DNA of 6,642 nucleotides from an uncultured Eubacteriales bacterium (GTDB taxonomy: Bacteria > Bacillota > Clostridia > Oscillospirales > Oscillospiraceae): positions 1-6,642 of the forward strand of contig UQGJ01000106.1 of the NCBI GenBank assembly GCA_900540545.1. The letters run 5' to 3'. The notes beneath the pieces are model-generated. The model ran no database searches. It saw only the letters and a list, made by a program, of their open reading frames with translations, and was not told the DNA's origin. Positions 1 to 5,777 of this stretch are shown piece after piece; positions within the stretch are counted from its first letter, which is position 1, and each line of letters begins with the position of its first letter. A program made the translations under genes and the position numbers.

Positions 1-143
1 CCGCGCCCGAACAACTCCGGCTGCCGCCCCTCGGCATATCACCCGGCAAGACTTGTGAGTAGTTGCGTTTACAACCAGTGCAAACAAGCCGCCACAAGGT
101 CTGTGCGTTTTTGAATTGGCCTAACGCCCGTTGCCAATCTGCA

Positions 144-170
144 CGGGCCGCCTCGTGTGCGACCCCTACG
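144..170 (-). repeat. GC-rich hairpin repeat, copy 0 (diverged)
   Basis: This is a diverged copy of the repeat family seen at 191-218, 290-316, 4345-4372 and 4389-4416, in minus orientation. The outer ends (CGGGCCGCC and ACCCCTACG on the plus strand) are kept and the centre differs. Read on the minus strand it forms GGGTCGC/GCGGCCC, with one T-G wobble where the other copies have a C-G pair. It faces copy 1 across a 20-base spacer, the same tail-to-tail arrangement as the pair at 4345-4416. Confidence 0.6.
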
Positions 171-190
171 AGCGACTTTCGGTTTTCTAC

Positions 191-218
191 CGTAGGGGCC
201 GCCGACCCCGGCGGCCCG
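191..218 (+). repeat. GC-rich hairpin repeat, copy 1
   Basis: A 28-base element beginning CGTAGGGG and ending GGCGGCCCG. It has a perfect 9-base stem (GGGCCGCCG at 196-204 with CGGCGGCCC at 209-217) and a 4-base loop. It is identical over all 28 bases to the reverse complement of 4345-4372. Hairpin repeats starting with a GTAGGGGC-like sequence are, as I recall, common between genes in Oscillospiraceae, but I cannot check that here. Confidence 0.8.
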
Positions 219-232
219 TCCCCCGTCTCCTC

Positions 233-265
233 AAAAAATGTGGGGCGGGACGCCCTCGGCCCGCC
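233..265 (-). terminator. possible degenerate minus-strand terminator
   Basis: On the minus strand, GGCGGG (265-260) can pair with CCCGCC (249-244) across a 10-base loop, followed five bases later by six T (238-233). The 5-base gap before the T-run makes it weak as a terminator. Its placement relative to repeat copies 1 and 0 is the same as that of the strong terminator at 4428-4468 relative to copies 4 and 3, so it may be a decayed relative of that block. It lies more than 300 bases past the operon's own terminator. Confidence 0.35.
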
Positions 266-289
266 ATGCACCAAACCCCCACACGCCCC

Positions 290-316
290 CGTAGGGGCGG
301 CCCTTGCGGCCGCCCG
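290..316 (+). repeat. GC-rich hairpin repeat, copy 2
   Basis: Third copy of the GTAGGGGC hairpin family in this region, without a nearby inverted partner. The stem is GGGCGGCC (295-302) with GGCCGCCC (308-315) around a 5-base loop. Compared with copy 1 the fifth stem pair is changed from C-G to G-C on both arms at once, so pairing is preserved although the sequence has changed. Confidence 0.7.
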
Positions 317-487
317 CGTCCCCGCACTAGCCTTGCCGGGAATCACCAGGGCAGGCGCGCCCCGCCAGCGAATGGGCATCAATGCGCTCTACGGTAGGCC
401 GTAACGGCCAGGGCAGAAGCAAAAAGGCAGACTTGTCCCCTCTAGCCGGTTTCGACTGCCATGCCCCGTTGGCGCCGCCCCACGGGT

Positions 488-505
488 CCAGGGCCGCGGC
501 CCTGG
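488..505. repeat. 18-base perfect palindrome beside the 47-base repeat
   Basis: CCAGGGCCGCGGCCCTGG is a perfect 18-base palindrome, directly followed on the plus strand by TTTTCTTT. As RNA it would fold as an 8-base stem with too small a loop, or a 7-base stem with a 4-base loop, and then a T-rich tail. It therefore resembles a plus-strand terminator, although no plus-strand gene ends here. Its right arm overlaps the start of the 47-base repeat at 503-549 and may belong to the same element. Confidence 0.5.
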
Positions 506-549
506 TTTTCTTTCCGTCCCCTTTCTCAAACGAGAAAGGGGACCCCCGC
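503..549 (+). repeat. 47-base hairpin repeat, copy A
   Basis: The 47 bases match the reverse complement of 6596-6642 at 46 positions. The core is a perfect 12-base stem, GTCCCCTTTCTC (516-527) with GAGAAAGGGGAC (532-543), around the loop AAAC. The single mismatch to copy B falls in the loop, at base 531. It lies just beyond the operon terminator, while copy B lies upstream of xpt, so the two copies flank the gene cluster as inverted repeats. Confidence 0.8.
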
Positions 550-590
550 GCGGGAGCGCCGCCCCTGGAGGGGGCCTCCCCTCGTCCCCC

Positions 591-634
591 GTAAAAAACC
601 AAGGCCCGCGTACCCTCTCAGGTACGCGGGCCTT
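591..634 (-). terminator. intrinsic terminator closing the transporter operon
   Basis: On the minus strand a perfect 14-base stem (AAGGCCCGCGTACC at 634-621 with GGTACGCGGGCCTT at 614-601) encloses a 6-base loop and is followed by GG and six T (598-593). It starts 7 bases past the stop codon of the last permease gene. On the plus strand the same hairpin is followed only by TTTCTTAC, so any plus-strand activity should be weaker. Confidence 0.93.
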
Positions 635-641
635 TCTTACA

Positions 642-1610
642 TTACCGTTCCTCCCGGAAATAAGCGATCCCCAGCGAATTCGGCGGCTGATTTTCCCGCT
701 TCTGCCGAATACTCACCGCCACCAGCACGATGACCGTGGCGATATAGGGGAAAATCTCGTAGATCTGCGCCGGTATCCCCAGTGGGATGTAGTGCCGCAT
801 AATGGACAGCGCCCCGAACACCAGCGACCCGATGAGCGCCCGGGCCGGGCTCCAGGTGGCGAAAATGACCAGCGCCACGGCAATCCACCCCTTGCCGGAC
901 ACGCAGTTGTGGATCCAGGTCCCCCCCACGCCGGAGGCGGCGTTCATGGCGATATACAGCCCCCCCAGCCCGGTGATGCCGCCGCCGATGACGGTGGCCA
1001 GATACTTATACGCGGTCACGTTGATGCCCGCGGCGTCGGCCGTGGCGGGGCTCTCGCCCACGGAGCGCAGGTTCAGCCCCTTCCGGCTCTTGCCCAGGAA
1101 CCAGGCCAGGAAAATGGCGATCAAAATGCCCAGATACACCATGAAGTTCAGGGACCCGAAGAAGGCCCCGCCGCCGGGGATGCCGGTGTTGAAGGCCGGC
1201 TTGGTCACCTCGCCCACGGCCATGTACCGGCTGGGGGCGGCATTGCCGATGGCCTCGCCAAAGAAGTTGGCGAAGCCGGTGCCGAAGATGGTCAGCGCCA
1301 GGCCCGTCACGTTCTGGTTGGCCCGCAGAGTGATGGTCAGCACGCTGTAAATCAGCGCCCCGAAGGCCGCGCAGGCGAAGGCGCACAGCAGGGCGATGCC
1401 CGTGGACAGCAGCGTGGAGGTCCCCCCGGCCTGCTCGTAGAAGTAGGACCCGGCCAGCCCGCCCAGGGCGCCCATGAACATCATGCCCTCCACGCCCAGG
1501 TTCAGGTTGCCGGACTTCTCCGTCAAAATCTCCCCCAGCACGCCGAAGAGCAGGGGCGTCCCCGCCAGCACGGCGGCGGTGAGGAAGCCGATCAGATTGA
1601 AATTACCCAT
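642..1610 (-). CDS. ABC importer permease, NupQ/YufQ type (nucleoside-type)
   Basis: This is the second membrane subunit of the importer, 322 residues. It belongs to the branched-chain amino acid/ribose permease fold (BPD_transp_2), in the branch that works with BMP receptors, as in B. subtilis NupQ. The recognisable block is GEILTEKSGNLNLGVEGMM at residues 26-44, followed by several glycine- and alanine-rich membrane segments. SVGESPATADAAGIN (183-197) is probably the cytoplasmic loop that contacts the ATPase, and GWIAVALVIFATWSP (241-255) is typical of the family. The ATG at 1610 is preceded by GGAGG with a 6-base gap. Its first 8 bases overlap the end of the preceding permease gene, implying translational coupling and a fixed ratio of the two subunits. 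It is the last gene before the operon terminator. The family call is firm; the substrate (purine nucleoside or similar) is inferred from gene content. Confidence 0.93.
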   Translation of the reverse strand: MGNFNLIGFLTAAVLAGTPLLFGVLGEILTEKSGNLNLGVEGMMFMGALGGLAGSYFYEQAGGTSTLLSTGIALLCAFACAAFGALIYSVLTITLRANQNVTGLALTIFGTGFANFFGEAIGNAAPSRYMAVGEVTKPAFNTGIPGGGAFFGSLNFMVYLGILIAIFLAWFLGKSRKGLNLRSVGESPATADAAGINVTAYKYLATVIGGGITGLGGLYIAMNAASGVGGTWIHNCVSGKGWIAVALVIFATWSPARALIGSLVFGALSIMRHYIPLGIPAQIYEIFPYIATVIVLVAVSIRQKRENQPPNSLGIAYFREER

Positions 1611-2706
1611 GCTTGGCCTCCCCCTTTCCCCGGAAAATCAGGCGGTAGTTGATGAAGAACTCGCACCCCAGCATGGCGAAGAGGATGATGCCGGTAAGCA
1701 CGTCGGCCACCGAGGCCGGGATGTGGTAGTTGGTGTTCAGGGTCCCCGCCCCCTTGGTCAGGATGGCCAGGAAGAAGGCGATGAACACCATGATGATGGG
1801 GTTGAGCTTGGCCAGCCACGCCACGGTGATGGCGGTGAAGCCCACGCCCCCGGCGGTGTTGGCGTTCAGGGTGTGGTCCGCGCCGGAGACCACCAGAAAG
1901 CCCATGACCCCGGCGATGGCGCCGGACAGGCACATGGTCCGCACGATGATCTTCCCCACGTTCATGCCCGCGTACCGGGCGGTGGGCTGGCTCTCCCCCA
2001 CCACGGCGATCTCGTAGCCCTGCTTGGCGTACTTGAGGTAGAGGAACATCAGCACCACAAACACCAGCACCACGATCCACCCCGCGTGGACCCCCAGGAC
2101 CTTGGGCAGCCACGCCTTCTGGCTGAACTGGGCGATGATGGGGAAGCCGGTGCCCTTGGTGTCCTTCCACGGCCCGTTCTGGAAATACTGCTCAATGCCC
2201 AGGGCGATATAGTTGAGCATCAGGGTGAACAACGTCTCATTGGTCCCCCACCGGGCCTTGAACACGGCGGGGATAAGCCCCCAGAAGGCCCCGGCCACGG
2301 CGGCGGCCAGGAACATGACCACCAACAGCAGCGGCCCCGGCAGCTTGTCGGCCCAGAAGAGGGCGAAGTAGGAGGCCGCGATGGCCCCCGCCAGCAGCTG
2401 GCCCTCCGCGCCGATGTTCCAGAATTTCATCTTGAAGGCCGGGGCGATGGCAAGGGCACAGCCCAGCAAAGGCACGGTGATTTTCACCGTCTCCCGCAGG
2501 CCCGTCCTGCTCCCCAGGGCCCCCTTGAACATGTCGGCGTAGACGCTCACGGGGTTGTGCCCCATGGCCAGAACGATGAGTCCCCCCACGCAGATGGCCA
2601 GGAGGATGGCGGCCACCCGGATGGCCCAGGCTTTGCCCCCCGCGATGTCGTCCCGCTTGGCGATGCGCACCAGCGGCTCCTGGTGTCCGGTCACGCGCTC
2701 ACGCAT
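1603..2706 (-). CDS. ABC importer permease, NupP/YufP type (nucleoside-type)
   Basis: First membrane subunit of the importer, 367 residues, in the same BPD_transp_2 fold as its downstream partner. After a polar N-terminus, the first membrane helix lies at about residues 27-48. The family block FWNIGAEGQ is at 95-103, and VVGESQPTARYAGMN (235-249) matches the probable ATPase-contact loop of the partner permease, showing that the two subunits are distant paralogues. Several more hydrophobic segments follow up to about residue 353. I chose the ATG at 2706 because GGGAGG (2720-2715) lies 8 bases before it. A longer frame from 2754 would add 16 arginine-rich residues with no ribosome site and run deeper into the ATPase gene. 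The start overlaps the ATPase stop by 8 bases, and the end overlaps the next permease by 8. Substrate is inferred only. Confidence 0.92.
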   Translation of the reverse strand: MRERVTGHQEPLVRIAKRDDIAGGKAWAIRVAAILLAICVGGLIVLAMGHNPVSVYADMFKGALGSRTGLRETVKITVPLLGCALAIAPAFKMKFWNIGAEGQLLAGAIAASYFALFWADKLPGPLLLVVMFLAAAVAGAFWGLIPAVFKARWGTNETLFTLMLNYIALGIEQYFQNGPWKDTKGTGFPIIAQFSQKAWLPKVLGVHAGWIVVLVFVVLMFLYLKYAKQGYEIAVVGESQPTARYAGMNVGKIIVRTMCLSGAIAGVMGFLVVSGADHTLNANTAGGVGFTAITVAWLAKLNPIIMVFIAFFLAILTKGAGTLNTNYHIPASVADVLTGIILFAMLGCEFFINYRLIFRGKGEAKHG

Positions 2707-4312
2707 GGCCCTCGCCTCCCTTCTCTGTGGGGCGCGACGACCCCGGCGCGCCATCCCCCGGAACGTGGGTCATGAGCAGACCCACCTCCTCCTTGGTGGT
2801 GTTCCGCCCGTCCACGATGCCGCTCAATTTTCCGCCGCACAGCACCAGGATGCGGTCGCACAGCTCCAGCAGCACGTCCAAATCCTCGCCCACCAGCAGC
2901 ACCGCCACCCCCTTCAGCTTCTGCTCGTTGAGCAGGTGGTAGATGGTGTAGGACGAGTTGATGTCCAGCCCCCGCACGGGGTAGGCCGTCATCAGCACCG
3001 TGGGGCTGGAGGCGATCTCCCGCCCCACCAGCACCTTCTGCACGTTGCCGCCTGACAGCTTCCGCACCGGCGTGGACACGCCGGGGGTGACAATTTCCAG
3101 CTCAGCGATGAGGTCCTCGGCCAGCTTTTTGGGGGGCTTCCGGTCCACCATGGGCCCCTTGCCGGACTGGTAGGTCTTGAGCATCATGTTGTCCACCATG
3201 TCCATGCCCGCCACCAGGCCCATGCCCAGCCGGTCCTCGGGCACAAAGGCCAGGGACACGCCGATTTTCTGGATTTGAGTGGGCGTCTTGCCCACCAGCT
3301 CCTCCCCGTTCACGTCCACGGGCACGTGCTTCCCCGCCACCTCCGACTTGGGGTGGGGCGGGTAGTAGAGGATGCTGCCCTCCCGGGCCTTTTGCAGCCC
3401 GGCGATGGCCTCCAGCAGCTCCTTCTGCCCCGACCCGGCGATGCCCGCTATGCCCAAGATCTCCCCGCTTCTGGCCTCAAAGGACACGTGGTCCAGGGCG
3501 GTGACCCCCTCGGCGCCGATGACGGTCAGGTCCTTCACCGCCAGCCGCAGGTCCCGGAACTCGGCCAGGGGCCGGTCGATGTCCAGGCTCACCGCCCGGC
3601 CCACCATCATCTCGGTGAGGGCCTGGGGGTCGGTCTGGTTGGTGTTCACCGTGCCGATGTACTGCCCCTTCCGCAGCACTGCCACCCGGTCAGAGATGTC
3701 CATGACCTCGTGGAGCTTGTGGGTGATGATGACGATGGCCTTGCCGTCCGCCTTCATGTTCCGCAGGATGTCGAAGAGCTTCCGGGTCTCCTGGGGGGTG
3801 AGGACGGCGGTGGGCTCGTCCAGGATGAGGATGTCGGCCCCCCGGTAGAGGACCTTGACGATCTCCACCGTCTGCTTTTCCGACACGGCCATGTCGTATA
3901 TCTTCTTGTTGGGGTCGATGTCGAAGCCGTACTTCTCGCTGATGGCCCGGATGTCCTGGCTCACCGCCTTCCGGTCCAGCTTCCCCTTCCCGTCCAGCCC
4001 CAGGATGATGTTCTCGGCGGCGGTGAGGACGTCCACCAGCTTGAAGTGCTGGTGGATCATGCCGATGCCCAGGTCAAAGGCGTCCTTGGGAGAGCGGATG
4101 GTCACCTCGCTCCCGTTGACAAAGATCTGTCCGCCGTCGGGGAAGTAGATGCCGGAGAGCATGTTCATCAGGGTGGTCTTGCCGCTGCCGTTCTCCCCCA
4201 GCAGGGCCAATACCTCCCCCCGGTTCACGTCCAGGCAGATCTTGTCGTTGGCCACCACCTCCCCGAAGGTCTTGGTGATGTTCTCTAAGTGGATGGCTGT
4301 CTTGGTCTCCAA
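2699..4312 (-). CDS. double-domain ABC ATPase of a nucleoside-type importer (NupO/RbsA type)
   Basis: Cytoplasmic ATPase driving the importer; 537 residues with two nucleotide-binding domains in one chain, as in B. subtilis NupO and RbsA. Domain 1 has Walker A GENGSGKT (39-46), Q-loop HQHF (87-90), Walker B ILILDEPT (161-168) and switch histidine H198. Its signature is VSEKQ (143-147) in place of LSGGQ. Domain 2 has a Walker A region without GKT (GIAGSGQKEL, 290-299), which is usual for this family. It has a canonical signature LSGGN (419-423), a Walker B region reading VLMTAYPVRGLD (439-450) without the catalytic Glu, and Glu (GEDLD, 475-479) where the switch His would be. So one of the two sites is probably degenerate. 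The start is TTG, the first possible start after an in-frame TGA, with AGAGAGGTGA six bases upstream. The last ~20 residues are a polar tail overlapping the next gene. Confidence 0.94.
   Translation of the reverse strand: METKTAIHLENITKTFGEVVANDKICLDVNRGEVLALLGENGSGKTTLMNMLSGIYFPDGGQIFVNGSEVTIRSPKDAFDLGIGMIHQHFKLVDVLTAAENIILGLDGKGKLDRKAVSQDIRAISEKYGFDIDPNKKIYDMAVSEKQTVEIVKVLYRGADILILDEPTAVLTPQETRKLFDILRNMKADGKAIVIITHKLHEVMDISDRVAVLRKGQYIGTVNTNQTDPQALTEMMVGRAVSLDIDRPLAEFRDLRLAVKDLTVIGAEGVTALDHVSFEARSGEILGIAGIAGSGQKELLEAIAGLQKAREGSILYYPPHPKSEVAGKHVPVDVNGEELVGKTPTQIQKIGVSLAFVPEDRLGMGLVAGMDMVDNMMLKTYQSGKGPMVDRKPPKKLAEDLIAELEIVTPGVSTPVRKLSGGNVQKVLVGREIASSPTVLMTAYPVRGLDINSSYTIYHLLNEQKLKGVAVLLVGEDLDVLLELCDRILVLCGGKLSGIVDGRNTTKEEVGLLMTHVPGDGAPGSSRPTEKGGEGHA
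2715..2720 (-). promoter_or_regulatory. ribosome-binding site of the first permease gene
   Basis: GGGAGG on the minus strand, 8 bases before the ATG at 2706 and inside the 3' end of the ATPase gene. It supports the shorter permease start over the longer frame beginning at 2754. Confidence 0.75.
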
Positions 4313-4318
4313 TGGTCT

Positions 4319-4328
4319 TCACCTCTCT
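4319..4328 (-). promoter_or_regulatory. ribosome-binding site deciding the ATPase TTG start
   Basis: AGAGAGGTGA on the minus strand ends 6 bases before a TTG. An in-frame TGA lies within 10 bases upstream of that TTG and no ATG or GTG is near, so the TTG is the best start for the ATPase. Confidence 0.65.
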
Positions 4329-4344
4329 ACAATAGGTCCAGCAA

Positions 4345-4372
4345 CGGGCCGCCGGGGTCGGCGGCCCCTACG
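4345..4372 (-). repeat. GC-rich hairpin repeat, copy 3
   Basis: The reverse complement is identical to copy 1 (191-218) over 28 bases. The stem is GGGCCGCCG (4346-4354) with CGGCGGCCC (4359-4367). It faces copy 4 across a 16-base spacer, forming a large inverted pair between the receptor terminator and the ATPase start. Little room remains for a separate ATPase promoter, and I found none. Confidence 0.82.
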
Positions 4373-4388
4373 GGCCATCGTCCGAAGC

Positions 4389-4416
4389 CGTAGGGGCCGC
4401 CCACCCGGGCGGCCCG
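4389..4416 (+). repeat. GC-rich hairpin repeat, copy 4
   Basis: Plus-oriented partner of copy 3. The stem is GGGCCGCCC (4394-4402) with GGGCGGCCC (4407-4415), loop ACCC. It differs from copy 1 at two positions only, and these two pair with each other (G-C changed to C-G), so the stem is preserved. Confidence 0.8.
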
Positions 4417-4427
4417 GTCCCACCCGG

Positions 4428-4468
4428 TAAAAAATTGTGGCGGGGCTGCGGAACCGCAGCCCCGCCAC
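4428..4468 (-). terminator. intrinsic terminator between receptor and ATPase genes
   Basis: On the minus strand a perfect 15-base inverted repeat (GTGGCGGGGCTGCGG at 4468-4454 and its complement at 4451-4437) with a minimal loop is followed by AA and six T (4434-4429). It begins 25 bases after the receptor stop codon. In binding-protein transporters such a hairpin often limits read-through and protects the 3' end of the receptor message, giving more receptor than membrane complex. That role is inferred here. Confidence 0.92.
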
Positions 4469-4493
4469 TGGGGTTTGTCACTGAATGGAGCTC

Positions 4494-5654
4494 TTACTCC
4501 ACCATGTTGTTGATTCCGTCGATGATCTTGTCAAAGCTGGGGGCGGAAGCGGTGCCGCTCTCGTCGAAGAAATCGCCCTCGGCCAGGGTCCACTCGTTGC
4601 CGTCGGCGTCCACGCCGTGGAGGGGGCCGGAGAACACGTGGAAGCCGTCCTTCAGCTGCTGCTCGGCGGCCTCAATGGCCTCCTTGGTGCCGTCGGCGAT
4701 GATGGCCTCGTTCAGGGGGCTGAGGTACACGGCCCCGTCGGCGAAGCCCTGGCACCAGTCGTCAGGAATGGCGGTGCCGTCGATCATGCTCTTGATGGCG
4801 AAGGTGTAGTACACGCCCCAGTCCACCCGGGCGGACACCAGGGAGGCGTTGGGGGCGGCGGCGATCATGTCGGCGTTGTAGCCCACCTGGAAGGCCCCGT
4901 TGGCCTCGGCGGTGGTGGCGGGGGCGGTGGTGTCGGAGTGCTGGGAGATGACGCCGCAGCCGCTGTCGATGAGGGCCTGGGCCACCTGGGCCTCCAGGGT
5001 GGCGCTGGACCAGGAGTTGGTGTACTTCACATCCATGGTGACCTCGGGGTACACGCTCTTGGCGCCCAGATAGAAGGCGGTGAAGCCGGAGATGACCTCG
5101 GCGAAGGGGAACGCGCCCACATAGCCCAGCTTGGGATTGCCGATCTCCTTGGCCTTCATCCCGGCGGCGATGCCGGCCAGATAGCGGGCCTCAAAAATCT
5201 TGGTGAAGTAGTTGTGGTCGTTCTTGTTCTCGGTGCCGGCGGCCTGATAGCCGGTGGCGTGGCAGAACTCGATGTCGGGGTGCTCGGCGGCCAGCGGGGT
5301 CATGAACTGCTCGTGGCCGAAGCTGTTGCAGAAGATGATCTGGGCCCCGGCGTCGATGCACTCCTGGATAGCGGTGGTACAGCCGGCGTCCTCGCCCACG
5401 TTGGGCTTGTAGATGATCTGGTCGTCGTTGATGCCCAGGGCCTCCTGCATCTCCCTGATGCCCACCACGTGGTTGTAGTTGTAGCCGTTGTCGTTTTCCT
5501 CGCCGATCATGACCATACCGATTTTCAGGTCCTCCTTGGCGATGGGCGCGCGGGCGCCGGTGTCTCCGCCGGTCTTTTCCTCGCCGCCGGAGCAGGCGGC
5601 CAGACTCAGGGCCATCGCTCCAGCCAGGAGCAGGGCAAGAATACGCTTCTTCAT
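4494..5654 (-). CDS. BMP/PnrA-family lipoprotein, substrate receptor of the importer
   Basis: Membrane-anchored extracellular solute receptor, 386 residues, of the BMP family (BmpA/TmpC/PnrA and B. subtilis NupN). Residues 1-20 form a lipoprotein signal: MKKR, a hydrophobic core, then lipobox LAAC with the lipidated Cys at 21. A short Gly/Thr/Glu-rich linker follows. The mature domain starts around residue 43 with IGMVMIGEENDNGYNYNHV. Family blocks are FPFAEVISGFTAFYLGAKSV (182-201), ALIDSGCGVISQHSDTTAP (227-245), VGYNADM (257-263) and RVDWGVYYT (276-284). AAGGAGG sits 8 bases before the ATG at 5654. A TTG two codons further upstream would be only two bases from that site, so ATG is preferred. 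Relatives bind purine nucleosides, and a few bind other ligands such as riboflavin; xpt next door favours a purine ligand. A terminator follows it. Confidence 0.94.
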   Translation of the reverse strand: MKKRILALLLAGAMALSLAACSGGEEKTGGDTGARAPIAKEDLKIGMVMIGEENDNGYNYNHVVGIREMQEALGINDDQIIYKPNVGEDAGCTTAIQECIDAGAQIIFCNSFGHEQFMTPLAAEHPDIEFCHATGYQAAGTENKNDHNYFTKIFEARYLAGIAAGMKAKEIGNPKLGYVGAFPFAEVISGFTAFYLGAKSVYPEVTMDVKYTNSWSSATLEAQVAQALIDSGCGVISQHSDTTAPATTAEANGAFQVGYNADMIAAAPNASLVSARVDWGVYYTFAIKSMIDGTAIPDDWCQGFADGAVYLSPLNEAIIADGTKEAIEAAEQQLKDGFHVFSGPLHGVDADGNEWTLAEGDFFDESGTASAPSFDKIIDGINNMVE

Positions 5655-5662
5655 GTACAATT

Positions 5663-5669
5663 CCTCCTT
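5663..5669 (-). promoter_or_regulatory. ribosome-binding site of the receptor gene
   Basis: AAGGAGG on the minus strand, 8 bases before the ATG at 5654. This spacing decides for the ATG over the in-frame TTG at 5660, which would be only two bases away. Confidence 0.85.
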
Positions 5670-5684
5670 ATACTTCTTCCACTG

Positions 5685-5777
5685 TTACCTCTTTTGATAC
5701 CCATATAAAAACGGCTGCCATAGCCGGGATATCCTGTTTTGTCTACCGCCGGCGGCAACCGTTTCCAATCCGCTCAT
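5685..5777 (-). CDS. possible 30-residue leader peptide upstream of the receptor gene
   Basis: This is a small minus-strand frame from ATG 5777 to TAA 5685, ending 30 bases before the receptor ATG. GGGAGG (5790-5785) lies 7 bases before the ATG, a good ribosome site. The predicted peptide begins MSGLETVAAGG, continues with RQNRISRLWQPFLYGYQKR and is basic at the C-terminus. Codons such as AGA, AGG (twice), ATA, CTA, TTA and TTG are frequent, unlike the GC-ending codons of the neighbouring genes. That argues either against ordinary coding or for a regulatory leader in which ribosome speed matters. The frame overlaps the alternative hairpins at 5707-5802. I do not recognise the peptide; chance is a real possibility. 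Confidence 0.3.
   Translation of the reverse strand: MSGLETVAAGGRQNRISRLWQPFLYGYQKR

Larger units (their letters stand above)
1..590. other. repeat-rich intergenic region, no supported gene
   Basis: I see no convincing gene here. The short open frames on both strands have no good ribosome-binding site and lie across the palindromic repeats listed separately. From left to right the region holds about 140 bases of undistinguished sequence, an inverted pair of hairpin repeats (144-218), a terminator-like hairpin (233-265), a third copy of the hairpin repeat (290-316), about 170 bases with only a small GGCCG/CGGCC hairpin (397-409), an 18-base palindrome (488-505) and a 47-base repeat (503-549). 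A frame entering from the left edge stops at base 62 and could be the tail of an upstream plus-strand gene, but it is too short to call. Confidence 0.6.

Noticed and set aside
327..602. 91-codon minus-strand frame in the left intergenic region
   Set aside because: It lies across the 47-base hairpin repeat and the palindrome, has no ribosome site, and shows no domain-like composition.
1474..2775. Long plus-strand open frame (433 codons) opposite the permease genes
   Set aside because: The composition is dominated by His, Gly, Pro and Asp with no hydrophobic domain pattern or ribosome site. It is a shadow of the permease genes.
3275..4288. Plus-strand open frame (337 codons) opposite the ATPase
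   Set aside because: Val/Leu/Asp/His-rich translation without motifs, antisense to a clear ABC ATPase.
4485..5708. Long plus-strand open frame (407 codons) opposite the receptor gene
   Set aside because: Its translation is a low-complexity Gly/Val/His/Leu/Asp mixture with no family motifs, as expected opposite a GC-rich gene. The minus-strand receptor is unmistakable.
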